Shown: positions 21,277-24,644 of the stretch, piece by piece | Numbering within the stretch: position 1 is the first letter of the stretch | Layout: the number at the start of each line of letters is the position of its first letter | From: Rhizophagus sp. LPA8_4_AMF | Lineage: Eukaryota; Glomeromycota; Glomeromycetes; Glomerales; Glomeraceae | DNA length: 24,644 nt | Direction of reading: 5' to 3' | Assembly: GCA_021464525.1 (NCBI GenBank) | Contig: JADRCO010000921.1 | Coordinates: forward strand, 1-24,644 | The notes under the pieces: generated by a model | Databases searched by the model: none | The model's input: only the letters and a program-made list of their open reading frames with translations | What the model was told of the DNA's origin: nothing | Made by a program: the position numbers and the translations under genes

Positions 21277-24200
21277 ATGCCGCATGACATGCGCAGAACT
21301 CCCTCACAAGCTTCACTCCCTCCTGCTCCACCTTATTACCCGCGGCAATCAAAAGCAGACCAAATCGTACAGGTTTGTCTGATGTACTTTTTGAAGACAA
21401 TGTAATTAATAATTTTAACTTAAATTTTGTATTTTTTATTTGTAGAATTTTTATACCAAAGTTGCTCAAATAATTACTCAGGCGCGTCTTATACAATATG
21501 ATAGTCTAAGCAGCGGAAATATTCCACCTAATACTAATTTAACATTGAATCCACGACAAGCGTCAAAGAGGCCCAATAAATGGGTATGTTTTTTAATTAA
21601 ATAAATTTATAACGGGATTCTCACGTCTTTTGAGTTCTATAAGAGGATAAATAATAGTTGAAATGAAAGATCGATGTTAATGGGTTCAATTAAATTTAAA
21701 ATGATGAAATTAAATCAATTGAACTTTACGTCATTACTTGATAGAGAAATTCAAAAAACTTATATCTTTTTTTTCATTTTTCACCTAGTTTAATTTAGAA
21801 ATATGGGATTCAGATGATGTTTATAAAGAAGATCTAAAAGATTGGCGACATACTGCAACATCTACAGGGTTACCACCAGATCCAATGACTATAGAATTCT
21901 TTTTGGACACATCTGAATTACCAAAAAATAAAATACTTGTTATAACTGATGAGATAAGAAGGCGTAAAGTAGATGTTCATGATTTAAATGGAGATGGTAA
22001 AACGAAAAATATTTTATTAGAAAGTTGGCAATTAACGTTGAGGTAATTAAAATTTTTGATTGAATTACACAAATTTTTTCATGATGCTTTATATTAAATA
22101 TATTTCTTAATGCATAATATTAGTCATCCATCAACGGATCCACCACCTGACCTTCCTGTTGTTTATAAGAAATCAATAGCATTTTTTCGTTCTTTGTATG
22201 CTTATGTTCGATTACTTCCAGCTTTTCGATTATTTAAAAGAATAAAAGCGAAATTAAATCATGATTTAAAAATTGGATATCGGTTCGTGCTGCCTAACAC
22301 TGACTACATAGATGATATCGGAATTGGTAATCTTTATTAGAAGAAGTTACGATTTAAACATTTCAGGTTGATTTCCTGTTCAGAGCTTATATTGATTTAG
22401 TCAATTTTATATTTTTAGACGTGCCTATAATAGAGGGTGAAACAAACGTTTCTTCTCAATTTACATTTGGTCCAATCGACACTCCTTTAGGGTAAAGTTG
22501 AAAATTTGTTTAGCACTTTTTATAAAATAAATTAGGAATTATATTATTGATATCATTAATATTATATAGATCGCTATCTCTGAAAGCGAAATATCGAACA
22601 AATTGTGAATTCTATATCGATGAATCTGAAGAAGAAATGATTAGTGCTAATTTTATGGTAGATTTCGATGAACAATTTTTTACTCCTACGGTAGTAAAAT
22701 ATTATCAAGAACAAGAGCAAAGAAAGCAAAAAGAAGAAAGGCGAAAAAGTGTACCAACAAGGATGAATGTTCGTCTTTAAAAATTTTAATTATTTTATTG
22801 CATTTATTTTATAATTAAAATACTAATAGATGAATTATTTACATATTCATAAGACTCCACCTTCCGGGTACCTTTTTCCACATTCACCACAATATAATAA
22901 TCCATTATTAAGTGGTACCCCACAATCAAATCCAGATGTAAATACAGAACTTTCCTTTCCAAAAATTCAGGCTCCAAACATTACTGCGCCAATTCTGCCT
23001 CTAAGATCATATGATTCGAGACGATCTCTCGAGAATCAACGTAGTGGGGTATTTATTATATGTTGTATTTATTTTTACGCGTTTTTCTTGAATTAATATC
23101 GTCTTTTTATCATTTTAGCGATATGATAATCTCTCATCATCACGTCCAAATGTAACATTGGTTCAACCTTTTAAATCACCATCCCTTTCTTCTTCACCTT
23201 CTCAAGATAATATTCCATCTCCAACATTCTCTGAACGTTCTTCGCCATTACATAGGTCACCATCTTCACTTTCTTTACAGCAACGATCATCAAGACCGTT
23301 AAGTGGTGGTGCTACACTTTCATCTTCGGTTAAATCGAATTCATCAGCTGGAAGTTTAACGACGAAATTTTACTCGAGTTTCGGCAATCGACATGAAAGA
23401 TCTAATGGGAAAGAAAGTGGAAGGGAAAGTGTTAGTAGTCGAAAAAGATCTTTGACGAACAGGAGTGACGGGTCCGGTGGATCCTTTAATTCAGTTAGTT
23501 GCTTATTTATTCAATTTTTTTTGATTATATATTTTTTTAAAAATAATTAAAACCACTAGAAACTAAATTATTATATTGTATGATTCATTTTCAGTCCTTC
23601 TTTGCTTCGCTTGATCCAGACGATGACGTGAGCGCATTCGTCCGTTTCGTTGATTCCCGAGAGCCGTTAAAAATGTTTAACAAAAGTCCAACAGGATCGG
23701 ATGACTCGGAAAATCTAGGGGATAACATATACAGTTCTATATATAAGTCAAAGGTATTACTATTATTTTAATTTAATAAGATTATATTATAAAATAATCT
23801 AAAATCCTTTTCATTATTTAAAAATGTGAACAGCAATTACAATTATCTCGATTTCAAAAAAGTAAAGAATCGCATAATAGTCTTTCGGATTCTATTACCT
23901 CTGTAACATTACAATCCGGCCCACAACAATTAGAATCTCAAAGTGGTCTTACACATGGTACATTAAGCGGGTCCGTTTCTTCTTCTTCAACATTTTCATC
24001 CATGAGTAAATCTACTACGCATCCACCTATTGTACCATCAAGACTTTCGGAAAATGTTACATCAGATAAACAGGGAGAATTTATGACTCAATCTACACGA
24101 ATACTTCAGACTAAAAATCCAAGTATTATATCTGGAGAGAACCTCAAAAAAGGAACAGAGATAGGCATGATTCCAACGGACAATATTATTATTAGGGATT

Positions 24201-24475
24201 ATTCTTCATATCCTAATGAATTAGGAGTAGGAATACGTCATGTAGATTCAAGTTCTTCCTTATCATCACAACATTTAATAACTGATGGTGTAGGAGATAT
24301 TACTGGTTCTCCCGCATCAGGTAATTCTATACAAGATGAATTATTATTTAATTTAGAGGTACCCGTAAACTCTAGTGTTGGTGATGTTAATAATGTAATA
24401 AATAATCCAATTGGAACAACAACGGAAAATATTCAAAAAATGGCACGTATTGATGAAGAACTAACAGGACAGTGA
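21277..24475 (+). CDS. ATG13: ATG13, autophagy initiation scaffold
   Basis: Atg13 links the Atg1 kinase to its partners and is a TOR target that starts autophagosome formation. Ten exons: 21277-21372, 21446-21583, 21789-22042, 22124-22326, 22419-22491, 22570-22768, 22830-23048, 23119-23493, 23595-23753 and 23834-24475, giving 785 aa. After a Pro-rich start, the HORMA domain (about 33-245) shows the family blocks: QNFYTKVAQIITQARL, RPNKWFNLEIWD, MTIEFFLDTSELP, LPVVYKKSIAFFRSLYAYVR, KIGYRF and the late VPIIEGE, TFGPIDTPLGSLSLKAKYR. The rest is a long Ser/Pro-rich disordered tail, as expected for a multiply phosphorylated scaffold; residues 520-543 (FFASLDPDDDVSAFVRFVDS) may be an Atg1- or Atg17-contact segment. 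An in-frame TAG lies just upstream of the ATG. The exon 6 donor is uncertain: GTACCA at 22751 also keeps frame. Confidence 0.93.
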
Positions 24476-24581
24476 TTTCAATTATAACACCGTCTTTAAG
24501 TCTCTTTACAATCTTAATATTTATCAAATAATTCATTCTCCCCACTCTAGTTTTAAATTATGTTGTACATTATTAAAAAAG

Positions 24582-24614
24582 AAAAAAAAAAAAAAAAAAA
24601 AAAAAATTTTTTTT
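24582..24614. repeat. A25-T8 homopolymer tract near the right edge
   Basis: 25 A followed directly by 8 T, about 100 bp downstream of the ATG13 stop codon and 30 bp from the window end. It may lie in or just past the 3' UTR. Confidence 0.8.
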
Positions 24615-24644
24615 ATAGCGAGTAATGATAAAAAAATTTATTGA

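Noticed and set aside
22283..22288. GTTCGT donor inside ATG13 exon 4
   Set aside because: Joining it to the acceptor at 22418 gives a stop codon within a few residues; GTAATC at 22327 restores the DVPIIEGE block.

Overview
The window looks like nuclear DNA of an early-diverging filamentous fungus, most plausibly a Glomeromycotina species such as Rhizophagus. This is inferred from three things: very A+T-rich DNA with long homopolymers, genes split by many short introns (about 60-95 nt) with GTA-rich donors, and fungal-type versions of every recognisable protein. No search was run, so the genus is an inference. There are no bacterial-type operons, CRISPR arrays, rRNAs or tRNAs that I can support.

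Ten protein genes can be reconstructed exon by exon with consistent reading phase, except for one phase conflict described below. From left to right they are: a WRKY-like zinc-finger protein (minus, 376-1834); the oligosaccharyltransferase subunit OST1/ribophorin I (minus, 4465-6315); TFIIF beta subunit TFG2 (plus, 6602-8082); an RGS-domain membrane protein of the RAX1 family (minus, 9182-10517); dynactin actin-related protein ARP1 (minus, 10995-12746); peroxin PEX13 (plus, 13019-14424); mitochondrial ribosomal protein L1 (minus, 14639-16057); TFIIH/CAK subunit TFB3/MAT1 (plus, 16253-17630); an ABHD4/ABHD5/CLD1-type alpha/beta hydrolase (minus, 18037-19464); and autophagy scaffold ATG13 (plus, 21277-24475). 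Four pairs are divergent and share an upstream region: OST1/TFG2, ARP1/PEX13, MRPL1/TFB3 and hydrolase/ATG13. The genes serve unrelated housekeeping processes (N-glycosylation, Pol II initiation, polarity, dynein transport, peroxisome import, mitochondrial translation, lipid metabolism, autophagy), so this is not a functional cluster.

The long gene-poor stretches are 1835-4464, 8083-9181 and 19465-21276. They hold A/T microsatellites and several palindromes but no convincing genes.

The points most worth a second look are: the WRKY-like protein with a WKNNGN core and a C-x6-C-x20-H-x3-C finger; its 16-nt microexon and NAGNAG acceptor; a GC-AG intron in OST1; a hydrolase intron with a TACTAAC branch site whose canonical splice sites do not keep frame; inverted repeats placed just 5' of several start codons; a tyrosine/glycine-rich PEX13 segment; and a possible uORF that ends in TGATG at the ATG13 start. 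I see no evidence of a wholly new multi-gene system.
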